From NCBI RefSeq assembly GCF_900220975.1, contig NZ_OBQD01000008.1:186001-250000 (forward strand): a stretch of 64,000 nt of DNA, given 5' to 3'. The position numbers and the translations under genes were made by a program. Origin of the DNA: Rhizobium subbaraonis. Its GTDB lineage: Bacteria > Pseudomonadota > Alphaproteobacteria > Rhizobiales > Rhizobiaceae. This document shows, one piece after another, positions 8,798 to 19,949 of the stretch. The notes beneath the pieces are model-generated. The model was not told the DNA's origin and did not search any database. It saw only the letters and a list, made by a program, of their open reading frames with translations. Numbering within the stretch: the first letter of the stretch is position 1; each line of letters begins with the position of its first letter.

Positions 8798-9012
8798 GTT
8801 GCCCGCGCCTCCCTTGCGATCCCTTGATACCGCCGTGGCGGCAACCGCAGAAGTCGGCATATTGTGCGAGACGAAGGGTATCGGCAAGGCGCGGCTGGCC
8901 GCGCGATGGCGCCCTCCACATTCCCGCTGAAAAGCCGCAAGACGCTGTATCGCTTGGACCTTGAACGCCGGATCCCGCTGTGCTTGTGTGCCGACACGAA
9001 AGGGAGAAGCAC

Positions 9013-9759
9013 ATGCGCGTACTGGTCGTGGAGAATGACAGGATAACGGCCCTCGGCCAGATAAAAACCGCCCTACTCGAGGCCGGCGCGGAAATCGAGC
9101 TGTGCCGTCCCCACGCCGGCGAGGCGCTACCGTCGGACGGACCGGCCTTTGACGCCCTGGTGGTCATGGGCGGCCCCCAGTCGGCCGTCGATGATGAGCG
9201 ACATCCTTATCTGCCGGCCTTGTGCGCCATGATGCGGCGCTACGGTGATGCTGGCAAATCCGTGCTCGGCGTCTGCCTCGGAAGCCAGCTTCTGGCGCGC
9301 AGCTACGGTGCGACCAATCTCATCGGCGAAGCCTTCGAGTTCGGCTGGTGCGACATCCAGCCGACGGAACAGGGGCTCGCTGACCCTTTGCTCGCTTCGG
9401 TCGGCGGTGCCTTTCCGATCTTCCAGTGGCACAGCGACACCTTCACGCTGCCGGAAGGCGCCGTTCGCCTGGCACACAATCAGACCGCGTCGAACCAGGC
9501 CTTCCGCATCGGGCGCGCCACCTACGGCACGCAATTCCACTTCGAGGTGGACCGGTCGGTGGCCACCTGGTGGCGCGACCTCTTCCCGGAACAGATCGAG
9601 CGGATGGCGCCGGGATGGATCGACAGCTTCGATGCGACCGCCGCCGCGCGCGGGCCTGATGCCGATGCCGCGGGCCTGGCGATTGCCCGTGCCTGGGTCT
9701 CGACGATTGCCGCCGGCATGGAAACGCAGGACCTGGTTACGGTCGGCAGCGCGGCCTGA
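9013..9759 (+). CDS. Class I glutamine amidotransferase-like protein (GMP-synthase-type domain)
   Basis: 248 residues, stand-alone GATase1 domain. The catalytic triad is complete: C88 in GVCLGSQLLA, H176 and E178 in YGTQFHFEVD. The oxyanion strand VVMGGPQS is at 51-58. The start at 9013 has GGGAGAAGC just before it. With no synthase domain attached it could be a gamma-glutamyl hydrolase or a transferase for an unknown partner; similar free-standing proteins are often labelled GMP synthase by over-annotation. Flanked by unrelated genes. Confidence 0.88.
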   Translation: MRVLVVENDRITALGQIKTALLEAGAEIELCRPHAGEALPSDGPAFDALVVMGGPQSAVDDERHPYLPALCAMMRRYGDAGKSVLGVCLGSQLLARSYGATNLIGEAFEFGWCDIQPTEQGLADPLLASVGGAFPIFQWHSDTFTLPEGAVRLAHNQTASNQAFRIGRATYGTQFHFEVDRSVATWWRDLFPEQIERMAPGWIDSFDATAAARGPDADAAGLAIARAWVSTIAAGMETQDLVTVGSAA

Positions 9760-9834
9760 GTCTTGGCAATGAGCACAGGCGGCCTGCCGCCTTGCCTTGC
9801 GGACATGGCAGCTTGGATCGGGCCGCTGCCGGCC

Positions 9835-10185
9835 CTACCAGGGCAAACCGCGCAGTTCGCGTTCGCGCGAGAGCGGTGGATTGCGGCTTGAGAAGCTGCG
9901 GCCGTTCTGCGTGCAGGTGTAGACCGGGTGATTGAACTCGCCCCAGCGACGACCGTCGGTGTCGTCATAGCTCCGCGTACAGACAACCTCGTTTGCAGCC
10001 TCTGCCGCAGCTTTGTCTTCCTGGGACTTTACGCCGGGCAGGTCTGTGAAAGGATAGGCGTTCTCTCCGCCTGCAAAGGCTCCCGCCTGTTGCGCGAAAG
10101 TGGGGGAGGAGAGCGAGAGCAGCGCCACAGCAAGGGGAATGGCAAGGAAGGTGCCGCGGTGGCGGTCAGGTTTCGACGGTTTCAT
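9835..10185 (-). CDS. Small secreted protein of unknown function
   Basis: 116 residues. An N-terminal KPSKPDRHRG is followed by a hydrophobic core (AIPLAVALLSLSS) and a likely signal peptidase site after TFAQQA. The mature part has two cysteines (in EVVCTRS and YTCTQN), which could form a disulfide, and no family I recognise. Start at 10185 rather than 10212 because the signal peptide begins there. Function unknown. Confidence 0.65.
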   Translation of the reverse strand: MKPSKPDRHRGTFLAIPLAVALLSLSSPTFAQQAGAFAGGENAYPFTDLPGVKSQEDKAAAEAANEVVCTRSYDDTDGRRWGEFNHPVYTCTQNGRSFSSRNPPLSRERELRGLPW

Positions 10186-10291
10186 ATCTATCCATTGCGT
10201 CAGCGGCTGCAATCTTGGCCTCGCATAGTACCGTGGCGGGCAAACATGCGATATAGCCCAGGCAGTTTCTGCGGATTATGTGGGGTTTGAG

Positions 10292-10918
10292 ATGGCAAGT
10301 GCAATACGATATCACGAGGGCGACATTCCGGCGGCCGATGCAGCGCGCTATGACGGCGCGATCGCGATCGACACGGAGACCCTCGGCCTGATCCCTCGCC
10401 GAGACCGGCTGTGCGTCGTCCAGCTTTCCCCCGGCGACGGCACGGCGGACGTCATCAAGATCGCCGCCGGCCAGACGCGGGCGCCCAATCTCGTCGCCAT
10501 GCTCAGCGATCCTTCCCGCCAGAAGATCTTTCACTACGGCAGATTTGACATCGCCGTGCTGTTCCACACTTTCGGCGTCACCTGTTCGCCCGTCTTCTGC
10601 ACCAAGATCGCTTCCCGGCTGACGCGCACCTACACGGACCGGCACGGGCTGAAGGACAATCTGAAGGAGCTTCTGGAGGTGGATATCTCCAAGCAGCAGC
10701 AGTCTTCCGACTGGGCTGCCGAAACGTTGTCGCCGGCCCAGCTCGAGTACGCGGCATCCGACGTGCTTCACCTGCACGCGCTGCGCGACAAGTTGATGGC
10801 GCGGCTTGTCCGCGACGGCCGGCTGCAGCATGCAGAAGCCTGCTTCGCGTTTCTGCCGACGCGCGCCAAGCTGGACCTGCTCGGCTGGGACGAAACGGAT
10901 ATTTTTGCCCATAGCTGA
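10292..10918 (+). CDS. Ribonuclease D-type 3'-5' exonuclease (DEDDy, no HRDC)
   Basis: 208 residues. The three exonuclease motifs are intact: D27-x-E29 in AIDTETLGL, D86 in HYGRFDIAVL, and Y153...D157 in YAASDV. It is about half the length of E. coli RNase D because the C-terminal HRDC domains are absent; short forms are common in rhizobia, alongside a full-length rnd elsewhere. Probably acts in tRNA or small RNA 3' processing. Start chosen at MASAIRYHEG. Confidence 0.92.
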   Translation: MASAIRYHEGDIPAADAARYDGAIAIDTETLGLIPRRDRLCVVQLSPGDGTADVIKIAAGQTRAPNLVAMLSDPSRQKIFHYGRFDIAVLFHTFGVTCSPVFCTKIASRLTRTYTDRHGLKDNLKELLEVDISKQQQSSDWAAETLSPAQLEYAASDVLHLHALRDKLMARLVRDGRLQHAEACFAFLPTRAKLDLLGWDETDIFAHS

Positions 10919-11018
10919 GGCTGTCGGCAAAAGCCGGCACGGATCGGTCAGGATTGCTTAACCAAATCGCCGCTATTTTCGGCTGCATGAATTTAGGTTT
11001 TGCAATCGGGACAGTTTA

Positions 11019-12260
11019 ATGATTCCGCCTCTGTCGCAGTCGACCGGCCTGCTGGTCTCCGATCAGCTTAGCAAGATGATCGAGGAGATGGAGGCCCGCC
11101 ACAAGGAGGCCGACGACAAGGCGAAGGGCAAGGATCGCAAGGACGAGACCTTCGGCGTGACCAGCGATCCGCCGAAGGCCGCCGCCAACGAGAAGATCAA
11201 CGCCTATTTCTTCGGTTCCCTGAAGGGCGAGCCGGATCCGCTCGCCACGCTGATCTCCCGCTTCTCCTCGGCCCTCGGCATCACCCAGGGCAAGGACGAA
11301 ACGAGCTTCTCCTTTGCGCAGCGCCTCAGTGATGCCGTCTCCATGCTCGGTTTCGCCAAGACCGGCAGCGGCGGAGAAGCGGCCGTTCTGACGCTGAAGT
11401 CGCTCGGCGTGAGCGAGGCCGAAGTGATCGACGTCATGCAGGGCAATTCGACGTCGAAGACGGCTCCGAATGCTGTCCTTGCAGCGCGCATTGCGAGCCA
11501 GGCGGGGCTGACGGGCGAGGAGGAGGACTTCGGCGCCCGCATCGCCGAAACGCTGACGGCGCGACGGGCCGCGCTGCCGAAGAGCGTCGCCGCACTGGAG
11601 GAAACGACCGGGCTGAAGAAGCTCGGCCTGACCGCATCCGACATGATCGCTGCCATCGCAAATCCCTGGAGCGACGCCGGCCAGCGGGTGAAGGACGCAC
11701 TCGCCGAGCAGGCGGAGAGCGAAAGCGGGATGAGCCGCGACATGCGCAAGGTCATCCAGCGTCTCGAGGACGTTGCCGATCCCAGTACGCTGGCAGAGTT
11801 GAAACGCGGCGACAACGGCTATGATCCAAGCCGCGTCGAGGATGCGGAAACGAGGGCTGAGCGCGAAGAGACTATCCAGGACCTGGAGAACGCTGAAAAG
11901 CTTGAAGACGTTCGCGACATGCAGGCGGCGCTCGGCGAGCATATCGCTGAGCGCGATGAAGATGACGCAGGCGGCCCGGCTTCGGCGACCGACGCCGGGC
12001 TGGAGCTGATCCAGGTTCTGGCCGCGCTTCCCGACGCACCGGACGCTGGCAACGACCAGGCTGATCCGGACAACACCGATCTTGACGACCGCGCGGTTGA
12101 CGAACGCCTGTCCGCCGGCGTGGCAGGCGCGGGTTCGAAGGCAAAGGAGGAGGTCGAGGACGCACTTGCGGTCAAACGCTTGGCCGATGCTGAGCGGGAC
12201 CTGTTCCTGCCGGTGGACGACATCGGCATCTACGAGTTGCTGCGCCGCAAGGCCGCCTGA
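11019..12260 (+). CDS. Large acidic protein of unknown function
   Basis: 413 residues, no signal peptide or membrane segment. The N-terminus is charged and probably coiled (QLSKMIEEMEARHKEADDK). The middle (60-250) alternates helices with small residues and looks helical throughout. Residues 255-370 are rich in Asp and Glu (EREETIQDLENAEKLEDV). The protein ends VDDIGIYELLRRKAA. I recognise no domain. The complementary strand is also open here, but the forward protein has the more normal composition. A weak GGGACA precedes the ATG. It lies 100 bases after the RNase D gene on the same strand and may be co-transcribed. Confidence 0.6.
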   Translation: MIPPLSQSTGLLVSDQLSKMIEEMEARHKEADDKAKGKDRKDETFGVTSDPPKAAANEKINAYFFGSLKGEPDPLATLISRFSSALGITQGKDETSFSFAQRLSDAVSMLGFAKTGSGGEAAVLTLKSLGVSEAEVIDVMQGNSTSKTAPNAVLAARIASQAGLTGEEEDFGARIAETLTARRAALPKSVAALEETTGLKKLGLTASDMIAAIANPWSDAGQRVKDALAEQAESESGMSRDMRKVIQRLEDVADPSTLAELKRGDNGYDPSRVEDAETRAEREETIQDLENAEKLEDVRDMQAALGEHIAERDEDDAGGPASATDAGLELIQVLAALPDAPDAGNDQADPDNTDLDDRAVDERLSAGVAGAGSKAKEEVEDALAVKRLADAERDLFLPVDDIGIYELLRRKAA

Positions 12261-12350
12261 CACGAGGCCCTGACACGGGAGGCTGCCAGGATGCGGCCTG
12301 CTGCTGGCGAGCCTGAGACCGGCCAGCGTCGGTCGCGATGTTTACAGCGT

Positions 12351-12683
12351 TCAACTGCCGGTCCTGCGGACGATGCCGACCCTTGCGAGGACCTCCTTGG
12401 GGATGGCGTAGCGGCGGACGATGTCGCGTTGGTCGCGCAGGCCGCAGATTTCGCGCTGGATGAAGAAGGCCCATACCGCGTCCGCCGCTAGATCCAGCAA
12501 TTCCTCCCGCTCTGCCGGACTGCAGCCCTGTTCGGCCCTCCCGCGCAGCTGTTCCAGTGCCTTTTCAACCTTCGTTCCATGGCGTCCCAGCGCATCGGCG
12601 CGCTCCGCCATCAGTTCGTACTCGAGCACGTTTAAGCCCGATGAGACGTGACGATCCTGAAATTGCGGTGGTCGAACGGACAT
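12351..12683 (-). CDS. DUF6665 family protein
   Basis: 110 residues starting MSVRPPQFQDRH. A compact helical protein with the conserved ending VWAFFIQREICGL and RRYAIPKEVLARVG. The family is found almost only in Rhizobiales and has no known function. Start at 12683 is preferred to 12848 because the earlier residues are arginine/proline-rich and unlike a protein N-terminus. A perfect palindrome lies 18 bases upstream (12702-12716). Confidence 0.8.
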   Translation of the reverse strand: MSVRPPQFQDRHVSSGLNVLEYELMAERADALGRHGTKVEKALEQLRGRAEQGCSPAEREELLDLAADAVWAFFIQREICGLRDQRDIVRRYAIPKEVLARVGIVRRTGS

Positions 12684-13017
12684 GGTGCTCTCGATATCGC
12701 TAGATGGTATCCATCTTCGGCGATCCGGCGCGGGACGGCAAGTCGCCGGCCTTTGTCGTAATAACGCAAAATTAACCATGATGTGAGATCCCATGGAGAT
12801 CAAGCATGCCCGGGTACAGCCTATTTTCACTCCGGCTTCCCGCGGCAAGCTTCAGAAGCAGAGCGGTCCGTCCAGGTCGAAAGCTTGAAAATGGCAGGCC
12901 GCAGCGCGGGGCCGAACGTCAATCTCATGGGCGCGCATGATGCCCCGCCATCCTGAACATGGATCGTTTGAGAGAGGCATCGTGCCTGCCGGAACGGCAG
13001 TGATCTGAGGATGCCCT
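12684..13017. other. Divergent intergenic region between DUF6665 gene and the 575-residue unknown
   Basis: 334 bases without a convincing gene. It must hold promoters for both divergent neighbours. The only clear structure is the palindrome at 12702-12716; an AT-richer stretch at 12755-12790 (TAATAACGCAAAATTAACC) is a plausible promoter zone. Confidence 0.6.
12702..12716. promoter_or_regulatory. Perfect 6-3-6 palindrome upstream of DUF6665 gene
   Basis: AGATGG-TAT-CCATCT is perfectly symmetric and lies 18 bases before the start of the gene ending at 12351. It could be a repressor operator or a small leader hairpin. No regulator is assigned. Confidence 0.4.
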
Positions 13018-14745
13018 ATGGAGATGGTGATGCTGCCGCGCATAGCGACGTCGATCACAGTCCCGATCCCGTCACCGACGGAACCTGGAGGCGAAGCCGC
13101 ACCCGATGCGGCCCGTCCCGTTCTATCCGCCGAAGCCCTGGCCAATCTCAGGGCCGCGGTGCTGCTACGCCTGCTCGAAGCGATGATGCGTCAGATCGAG
13201 CGTGGCGGTGACGGAGCTGGCGGCGATAACGCTGGAAACAGCGGTAACAGTGGCGTCAGCCGGCGACTGCTCGATGCCCTCTTTGCTGCCATAAAGACGC
13301 TGCCGCAGCGGGGCGGCGCTGGCGAGGACGCCACCCGCAACCTCGCAAACCTCATTGCGCGCCTGCCTGCCGAACTGAGGCCTTCGACCGAGAAGCTTCT
13401 TACTACCGTGCTGGCATCGACGCCCACGCGCATCCTTATGGAAGTGATCCGCAATCCCGGCGGGCCGGATGCGCAACGCCTGGCGCAGGCACTGCTTTCG
13501 GCCGCGGCACAAACCGGCGGCGACGAAGATGGTCCGGTGGTCCGCTCTCCCCAGCGCTTTTTCCTTGCCGAGGCCCATCTGGCCGCTGCAGGCCGCAGGG
13601 CAGGGGAGGCGGTGCAGCCGGCGCGCGAAGGGATCGTCGACAGCCGCGCGCTGCAGGCAGCACTCCGGCGTCTGTTTGAAGGGGAGAAGGAAACGAACAC
13701 GGGGACGCCCGCTCGACCCTCGCTGCCCGCTTTGCACGAAGAGGCGTCCACGCCATCGCGAAAGCCGGTACCGGAAGAGACCACTCGAACGCAGCAGCCA
13801 GCCTCCCGCCCCGCCACGGAGGCGCAGGCGCCGGTGCGCGAGCACGAACGGGTGCCTGGCCGTCCTGCCGGTGAGGTGAACAGGCCGCTCGCCGGGACGG
13901 CCAGCCCGGTGCAGAACACGGTAGGCCGCGAGGTCGCAGAAGGGCCCGCGCAAACCACAAACGTGGGCAAACCCGTCAGCGCTCAGGCGGGCGCAGCTGT
14001 ACCTGCAAACGCCGGCCGCGAGCACGAAGGCATGATGCGCCTGATTGCCGGCGTAGTCGCCAATTTGAGCGAGGACGAAGCGCTGGTGCTGCGTCTCCTG
14101 CTGCAGGCGCCCCTGCCGGAAGAGCCGGATATGCCGGCGTTGCAGATCGTTGCCCCGCAGGAAGGCGACGACCAGCCCGAAGGGCTGCCAAGGGCAGCAA
14201 GCACCGTGCTGGCACCGGCCGCTGAGGCGACCGTAGCGCGCGCCCCGGAACAGGCTCCCACCGATGCCGTAAAGGAGAGGGCGGTCGCAGCGCCCGTCTC
14301 GCTGACGTTGCCTGCCGACGATGATACGCCGACCGGTCAGCCGCGCGCTTCGGCCCAAGGCGAGGCGGCGTCCGCCCGCCCGCCGGCCGTCGCGCTGCCT
14401 GATCAGCAGACGGAAAGGCCGCCATTGCCGGCGATGATGCGTGAGGGACTTGCCATTCCGTTCGTGCCCTACCTGCCCGCTGCAGACGATCTGGAGACGC
14501 GCGAGGCGCGTCGTAAGGACGAGGCGGAGGAGGACAAGCCAACGGCCGAGGACGACGAAGCGCCGGAAGATCGGGCACAGGACGAGGAGGCTGGCGAGGG
14601 CGACGCGGAAGGCGACGGCCAGCAACCGTCAGGGCAAGCCGACAGTGCGGACACGGAGCGGCGGCGCCGCAGGGTCGAGGAATTGGTGGGCCCGCCAGAC
14701 CCCGGCTTCGCATACTATCAGAAGCTCGGCGAATACTGGACGTGA
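13018..14745 (+). CDS. Large Ala/Pro/Glu-rich protein of unknown function
   Basis: 575 residues. An N-terminal part (about 35-200) appears helical (LRAAVLLRLLEAMMRQIERG; LIARLPAELRPSTEKLLTTV). A proline/alanine/glutamate-rich linker covers 225-340, followed by a short helical region with an LSEDEALVLRLLLQAPLPEE segment, a second low-complexity stretch and a very acidic tail (EEDKPTAEDDEAPED). It ends in RRRRVEELVGPPDPGFAYYQ. No family recognised; the mix of helical ends and disordered linkers recalls flagellar hook-length-type proteins, but I see no diagnostic motif. Start could be a few codons different. Confidence 0.55.
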   Translation: MEMVMLPRIATSITVPIPSPTEPGGEAAPDAARPVLSAEALANLRAAVLLRLLEAMMRQIERGGDGAGGDNAGNSGNSGVSRRLLDALFAAIKTLPQRGGAGEDATRNLANLIARLPAELRPSTEKLLTTVLASTPTRILMEVIRNPGGPDAQRLAQALLSAAAQTGGDEDGPVVRSPQRFFLAEAHLAAAGRRAGEAVQPAREGIVDSRALQAALRRLFEGEKETNTGTPARPSLPALHEEASTPSRKPVPEETTRTQQPASRPATEAQAPVREHERVPGRPAGEVNRPLAGTASPVQNTVGREVAEGPAQTTNVGKPVSAQAGAAVPANAGREHEGMMRLIAGVVANLSEDEALVLRLLLQAPLPEEPDMPALQIVAPQEGDDQPEGLPRAASTVLAPAAEATVARAPEQAPTDAVKERAVAAPVSLTLPADDDTPTGQPRASAQGEAASARPPAVALPDQQTERPPLPAMMREGLAIPFVPYLPAADDLETREARRKDEAEEDKPTAEDDEAPEDRAQDEEAGEGDAEGDGQQPSGQADSADTERRRRRVEELVGPPDPGFAYYQKLGEYWT

Positions 14746-14786
14746 CGGCCGCGTCACGACGGAAATGACGGGGTCCACAAACGGAA

Positions 14787-14814
14787 AACCCGCGGGGATC
14801 GCTCCCCGCGGGTT
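14787..14814 (-). terminator. Terminator of the rpsA transcript
   Basis: A 12-bp perfect stem (14787-14798 with 14803-14814) and a TCGC loop, 27 bases after the rpsA stop on the minus strand and followed there by a short T-rich run. It may also serve the convergent gene ending at 14745. Confidence 0.85.
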
Positions 14815-14840
14815 CTTAATTTTCAGACCGTGAAGAACGA

Positions 14841-16547
14841 TTACTCGTTGTTCTGGCGGTTCTTCAGGGCCGCACCCAGGATGTCGCCGAGCGAAGCGCC
14901 CGAGTCGGACGAACCGAACTGTGCGACGGCTTCCTTTTCTTCGGCGATTTCCAGAGCCTTGATCGACAGCTGGATCTTGCGGTCCTTCTTGGAGAAGTTC
15001 AGCACGCGTGCATCGACGACCTGGCCGACCGAGAAACGCTCGGGGCGCTGCTCGTCACGGTCGCGCGACAGGTCGGCACGACGGATGAACGACGAGATGT
15101 CCTCGTGGTTGACCAGCTTCACTTCGATGCCGCCGTCGTTGATTGCGGTGACTTCGCAGGAGACGACAGCGTTCTTGCGCAGGTCGCCGGAAGCGGCAGC
15201 TTCGCCGACCGCATCGCGGCCGAGCTGCTTGATGCCGAGCGAGATGCGCTCCTTGTCGACGTCCACGTCGAGAACGACAGCCTTGACGACGTCGCCCTTG
15301 TTGAACTCCTCGATGACCTGCTCGCCCGGACGGTTCCAGTCGAGGTCGGAGAGGTGGACCATGCCGTCGACGTCGCCTTCGAGGCCGATGAACAGGCCGA
15401 ACTCGGTCTTGTTCTTGACTTCGCCTTCGACTTCGGTGCCAGCCGGATGGCTATGCGCGAATGCTTCCCACGGATTCTCAAGCGTCTGCTTGAGGCCGAG
15501 CGAGATACGGCGCTTGGTCGGGTCGACTTCGAGAACGACGACGTTGACTTCCTGGCTCGTGGACAGGATCTTGCCGGGGTGTACGTTCTTCTTGGTCCAG
15601 GACATCTCGGAGATGTGGATCAGGCCTTCGATGCCCGGCTCCAGCTCGACGAACGCACCGTAGTCGGTGATGTTCGTGACCGTACCGGAGATCTTCTTGC
15701 CGGTCGGGTACTTCGTGCCGATGCCATCCCACGGATCGCTCTCGAGCTGCTTCATGCCGAGCGAGATACGGTGGGTTTCCTGGTTGATGCGGATGATCTG
15801 AACCTTGACGGACTGGCCGATGGACAGGATCTCGGAGGGATGGTTGACGCGACGCCATGCCATGTCGGTGACGTGCAGCAGGCCGTCGATGCCGCCGAGG
15901 TCGACGAACGCACCGTAATCGGTGATGTTCTTGACGACGCCGTCGACAACCTGGCCTTCTTCGAGGTTCTGGACGATTTCAGAACGCTGCTCGGCGCGGG
16001 ACTCTTCGAGAACCGTGCGGCGCGAAACGACGATGTTGCCGCGGCGCTTGTCCATCTTGAGGATTTCGAAGGGCTGCGGGTTGTGCATGAGCGGGGTGAC
16101 ATCGCGGATCGGACGGATGTCGACCTGCGAACGCGGCAGGAAGGCGACGGCGCCGTCGAGATCGACGGTGAAGCCACCCTTGACCTGGTTGAAGATGACG
16201 CCTTCGACGCGCTCGCCAGCTTCGAACTTGACTTCGAGCTTGGCCCAGCTCTCTTCGCGGCGAGCCTTTTCGCGCGACAGAACAGCTTCGCCGAGAGCGT
16301 TTTCGATGCGCTCGACATAGACTTCGACTTCGTCGCCGACCTTCAGCGTGCCGTCCTTGGACTTGGCGCCGAATTCCTTGAGCGCGATGCGGCCTTCGAC
16401 CTTGAGGCCGACGTCAACGATCGCGACATCCTTTTCGATGGCGGTGATGATGCCCTTGGCGACATAGCCTTCGGCCAGGTCGTGGGTGGCGAAGGATTCC
16501 TGCAGAAGGGCTGCGAAATCGTCGCGCGTGGGATTAGCTTGAGACAT
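14841..16547 (-). CDS. rpsA: 30S ribosomal protein S1
   Basis: 568 residues, normal length for alphaproteobacterial S1. Six S1 RNA-binding repeats can be traced; repeats with GAFVDLGGIDGLLH, GAFVELEPGIEGLIH and GLFIGLEGDVDGMVH are the clearest. S1 brings mRNA to the 30S subunit. The start MSQANPTRDDF has AGGAG 6 bases upstream, which rules out the longer frame. It follows cmk by 116 bases on the same strand, the common cmk-rpsA arrangement. Confidence 0.98.
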   Translation of the reverse strand: MSQANPTRDDFAALLQESFATHDLAEGYVAKGIITAIEKDVAIVDVGLKVEGRIALKEFGAKSKDGTLKVGDEVEVYVERIENALGEAVLSREKARREESWAKLEVKFEAGERVEGVIFNQVKGGFTVDLDGAVAFLPRSQVDIRPIRDVTPLMHNPQPFEILKMDKRRGNIVVSRRTVLEESRAEQRSEIVQNLEEGQVVDGVVKNITDYGAFVDLGGIDGLLHVTDMAWRRVNHPSEILSIGQSVKVQIIRINQETHRISLGMKQLESDPWDGIGTKYPTGKKISGTVTNITDYGAFVELEPGIEGLIHISEMSWTKKNVHPGKILSTSQEVNVVVLEVDPTKRRISLGLKQTLENPWEAFAHSHPAGTEVEGEVKNKTEFGLFIGLEGDVDGMVHLSDLDWNRPGEQVIEEFNKGDVVKAVVLDVDVDKERISLGIKQLGRDAVGEAAASGDLRKNAVVSCEVTAINDGGIEVKLVNHEDISSFIRRADLSRDRDEQRPERFSVGQVVDARVLNFSKKDRKIQLSIKALEIAEEKEAVAQFGSSDSGASLGDILGAALKNRQNNE

Positions 16548-16663
16548 GGAAACTCCTGATGTGCCTCTGGGGCACGGGCGCCGGGGGTTAGCGTTGACAA
16601 CGAGCGAGGCGCATCCGCCTCCCCTGTGGGAAAGCAAAACCGGCGCGGGGACGGCTTGTCGCT

Positions 16664-17293
16664 CTAATGCTTAAGGGCAGCCTCGATGATGGATCGCGCA
16701 GCCGAAAACGCCGCCTCTATACTCATTTCCGAGGTGTCAAGCAAGTGCGCGTTTTCCGCAGGCCGCAGCGGACTGTCGAGGCGGCCCATGTCGCGCTCGT
16801 CGCGGCGGCGCACATCCTGAAAGACGGCGTCGTATTCCGCAGCACCGCCATTGGCGATGATTTCGTCGTAGCGACGGCGGGCGCGCACGTCCGCGGACGC
16901 GGTGACGTAGAGCTTCACGACGGCATCCGGGCAGACCACGGTACCGATGTCGCGGCCATCGAGCACGGTGCCGGGCGCGCGTTCGGCAAATTCGCGCTGT
17001 GCTTCCACCAGAGCCCGGCGGACGGCCGGCATAACTGCGATCTTCGAGGCAGCCTCGCCGATGTCGTGGGCAGACAGCAAGGTACGGTCGAGGCCGGAAA
17101 GATCGAGATTGCGGGCAACGCCTGCGGCCACCGCCTCGTCGTCCAGCGGCAGCCCTCGGTCGAGCAGCGCCTTTGCGGTGGCGCGATAGGTCAGGCCGGT
17201 GTCGAGGTGGTGGAAACCGTAAGCCTCGGCGATCAGCCGCGACAGCGTACCCTTGCCGGCGGCCGCGGGACCGTCGATGGCGATCGTCGTCAT
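16664..17293 (-). CDS. cmk: Cytidylate kinase
   Basis: 209 residues. It phosphorylates CMP and dCMP. The P-loop GPAAAGKGT is at 8-16, and the conserved [12 protein letters not shown] and [11 protein letters not shown] motifs follow. A complete, ordinary Cmk. It lies between aroA (164 bases upstream) and rpsA (116 bases downstream), all on the minus strand, so the three are probably transcribed together. Confidence 0.97.
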   Translation of the reverse strand: MTTIAIDGPAAAGKGTLSRLIAEAYGFHHLDTGLTYRATAKALLDRGLPLDDEAVAAGVARNLDLSGLDRTLLSAHDIGEAASKIAVMPAVRRALVEAQREFAERAPGTVLDGRDIGTVVCPDAVVKLYVTASADVRARRRYDEIIANGGAAEYDAVFQDVRRRDERDMGRLDSPLRPAENAHLLDTSEMSIEAAFSAARSIIEAALKH

Positions 17294-17457
17294 TTCACAC
17301 CCTTACGTCGCTTCGGTTTCACGAGCGTGTTAGCGGAAAAGGGTAGGCGCTGCCAAGAGGAGAAGTCCGCCCTGGCGGCCCGCCTGCTCACGTCCCGCTT
17401 ACGTTTCGGTGATCGGCGGCCCCCCAGGTCAAACAGAGGGTGCCCGCCACAGTCAGC

Positions 17458-19122
<1,665 letters not shown>

Positions 19123-19512
19123 GTGGCAAAACCGGAACTTGGAACCAAGCGCATTGACCCGGAGACGGGCCGTAAGTTCTACGACCTGAATCGCGACCCG
19201 ATCGTATCGCCTTACACCGGCAAGTCCTATCCGCTGTCCTATTTCGAGGAGACGTCCGCCGCCGCCGTCCTGGAGAAGGATGAGGACGAGGAGGTCAACG
19301 AGGTCGATACCGAGAACACCGAAGTCGAATTGGTATCGCTGGAGGATGCTGACGACGAAGCATCGGGCGGCGACGACCTGCCGGATCTGGGCGACGACGA
19401 TGTCGATATCGGCGATGACGACGACGACACCTTCCTCGAGCAGGACGAAGATGACGAAAACGACGACATGAGCGGCATCATCGGCGTTACCGGTGACGAC
19501 GAGGAAGTCTAA
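19123..19512 (+). CDS. TIGR02300 family acidic protein (FYDLN domain)
   Basis: 129 residues from a GTG start with AGAGG upstream. The N-terminal 45 residues carry the family signature GRKFYDLNRDPIVSPYTGK, which resembles a small zinc-ribbon-like fold that has lost cysteines. The rest is extremely acidic (DDDVDIGDDDDDTF and similar), so the protein must be strongly negative. Family members are restricted to alphaproteobacteria and usually sit beside aroA, as here; function is unknown. Confidence 0.9.
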   Translation: MAKPELGTKRIDPETGRKFYDLNRDPIVSPYTGKSYPLSYFEETSAAAVLEKDEDEEVNEVDTENTEVELVSLEDADDEASGGDDLPDLGDDDVDIGDDDDDTFLEQDEDDENDDMSGIIGVTGDDEEV

Positions 19513-19524
19513 GTTTATGATTTT

Positions 19525-19562
19525 CCGGCCGGATTTAAAAAATTCGGCCGGATTGGATTTTT
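19525..19562 (+). terminator. Terminator after the TIGR02300 gene
   Basis: CCGGCCG (19525-19531) pairs with CGGCCGG (19545-19551), followed after a few bases by TTTTT. It lies 13 bases past the stop codon. Confidence 0.6.
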
Positions 19563-19657
19563 CGGCTTGCCATCTTCTGAAACCGGAAGTATGAAGCCGC
19601 ACCTGCCGGGGAAAACCCGGTTCGGTATCCCGGAACCGGCCTCGCCGGACCCTTGAT

Positions 19658-19733
<76 letters not shown>

Positions 19734-19949
19734 AATCTCACCTGAAAAATTAACGAATTGTCGAAGTTTCGCATCGATGAATGTCGTCGCGATGCCGTCG
19801 GCTGTGCGCGACATCTCCATTGGATGTTGCTCCCTGGCCGGCTGCAAGGATCGCAAGCGGCTGCCCGCCCTGCGGGGACGCGCGCTAAAATGCTCCGGCG
19901 GGAGGCGGAGGATCGGGAGGGAAGGTGATTTTCCCGAAAGGAAGCCGAA

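Noticed and set aside
6587-8827. Very long open frames on the strand opposite real genes (for example opposite pyrC, and opposite the transporter and lyase genes at 41566-43893).
   Set aside because: High GC content leaves antisense frames open. Their proteins are rich in Arg, His, Gly and Asp and show no family signature, while the other strand encodes clear enzymes.
11016-12263. Antisense frame of 415 residues opposite the 413-residue unknown.
   Set aside because: Composition is atypical, no ribosome site is seen, and the forward frame has a more normal charged protein.
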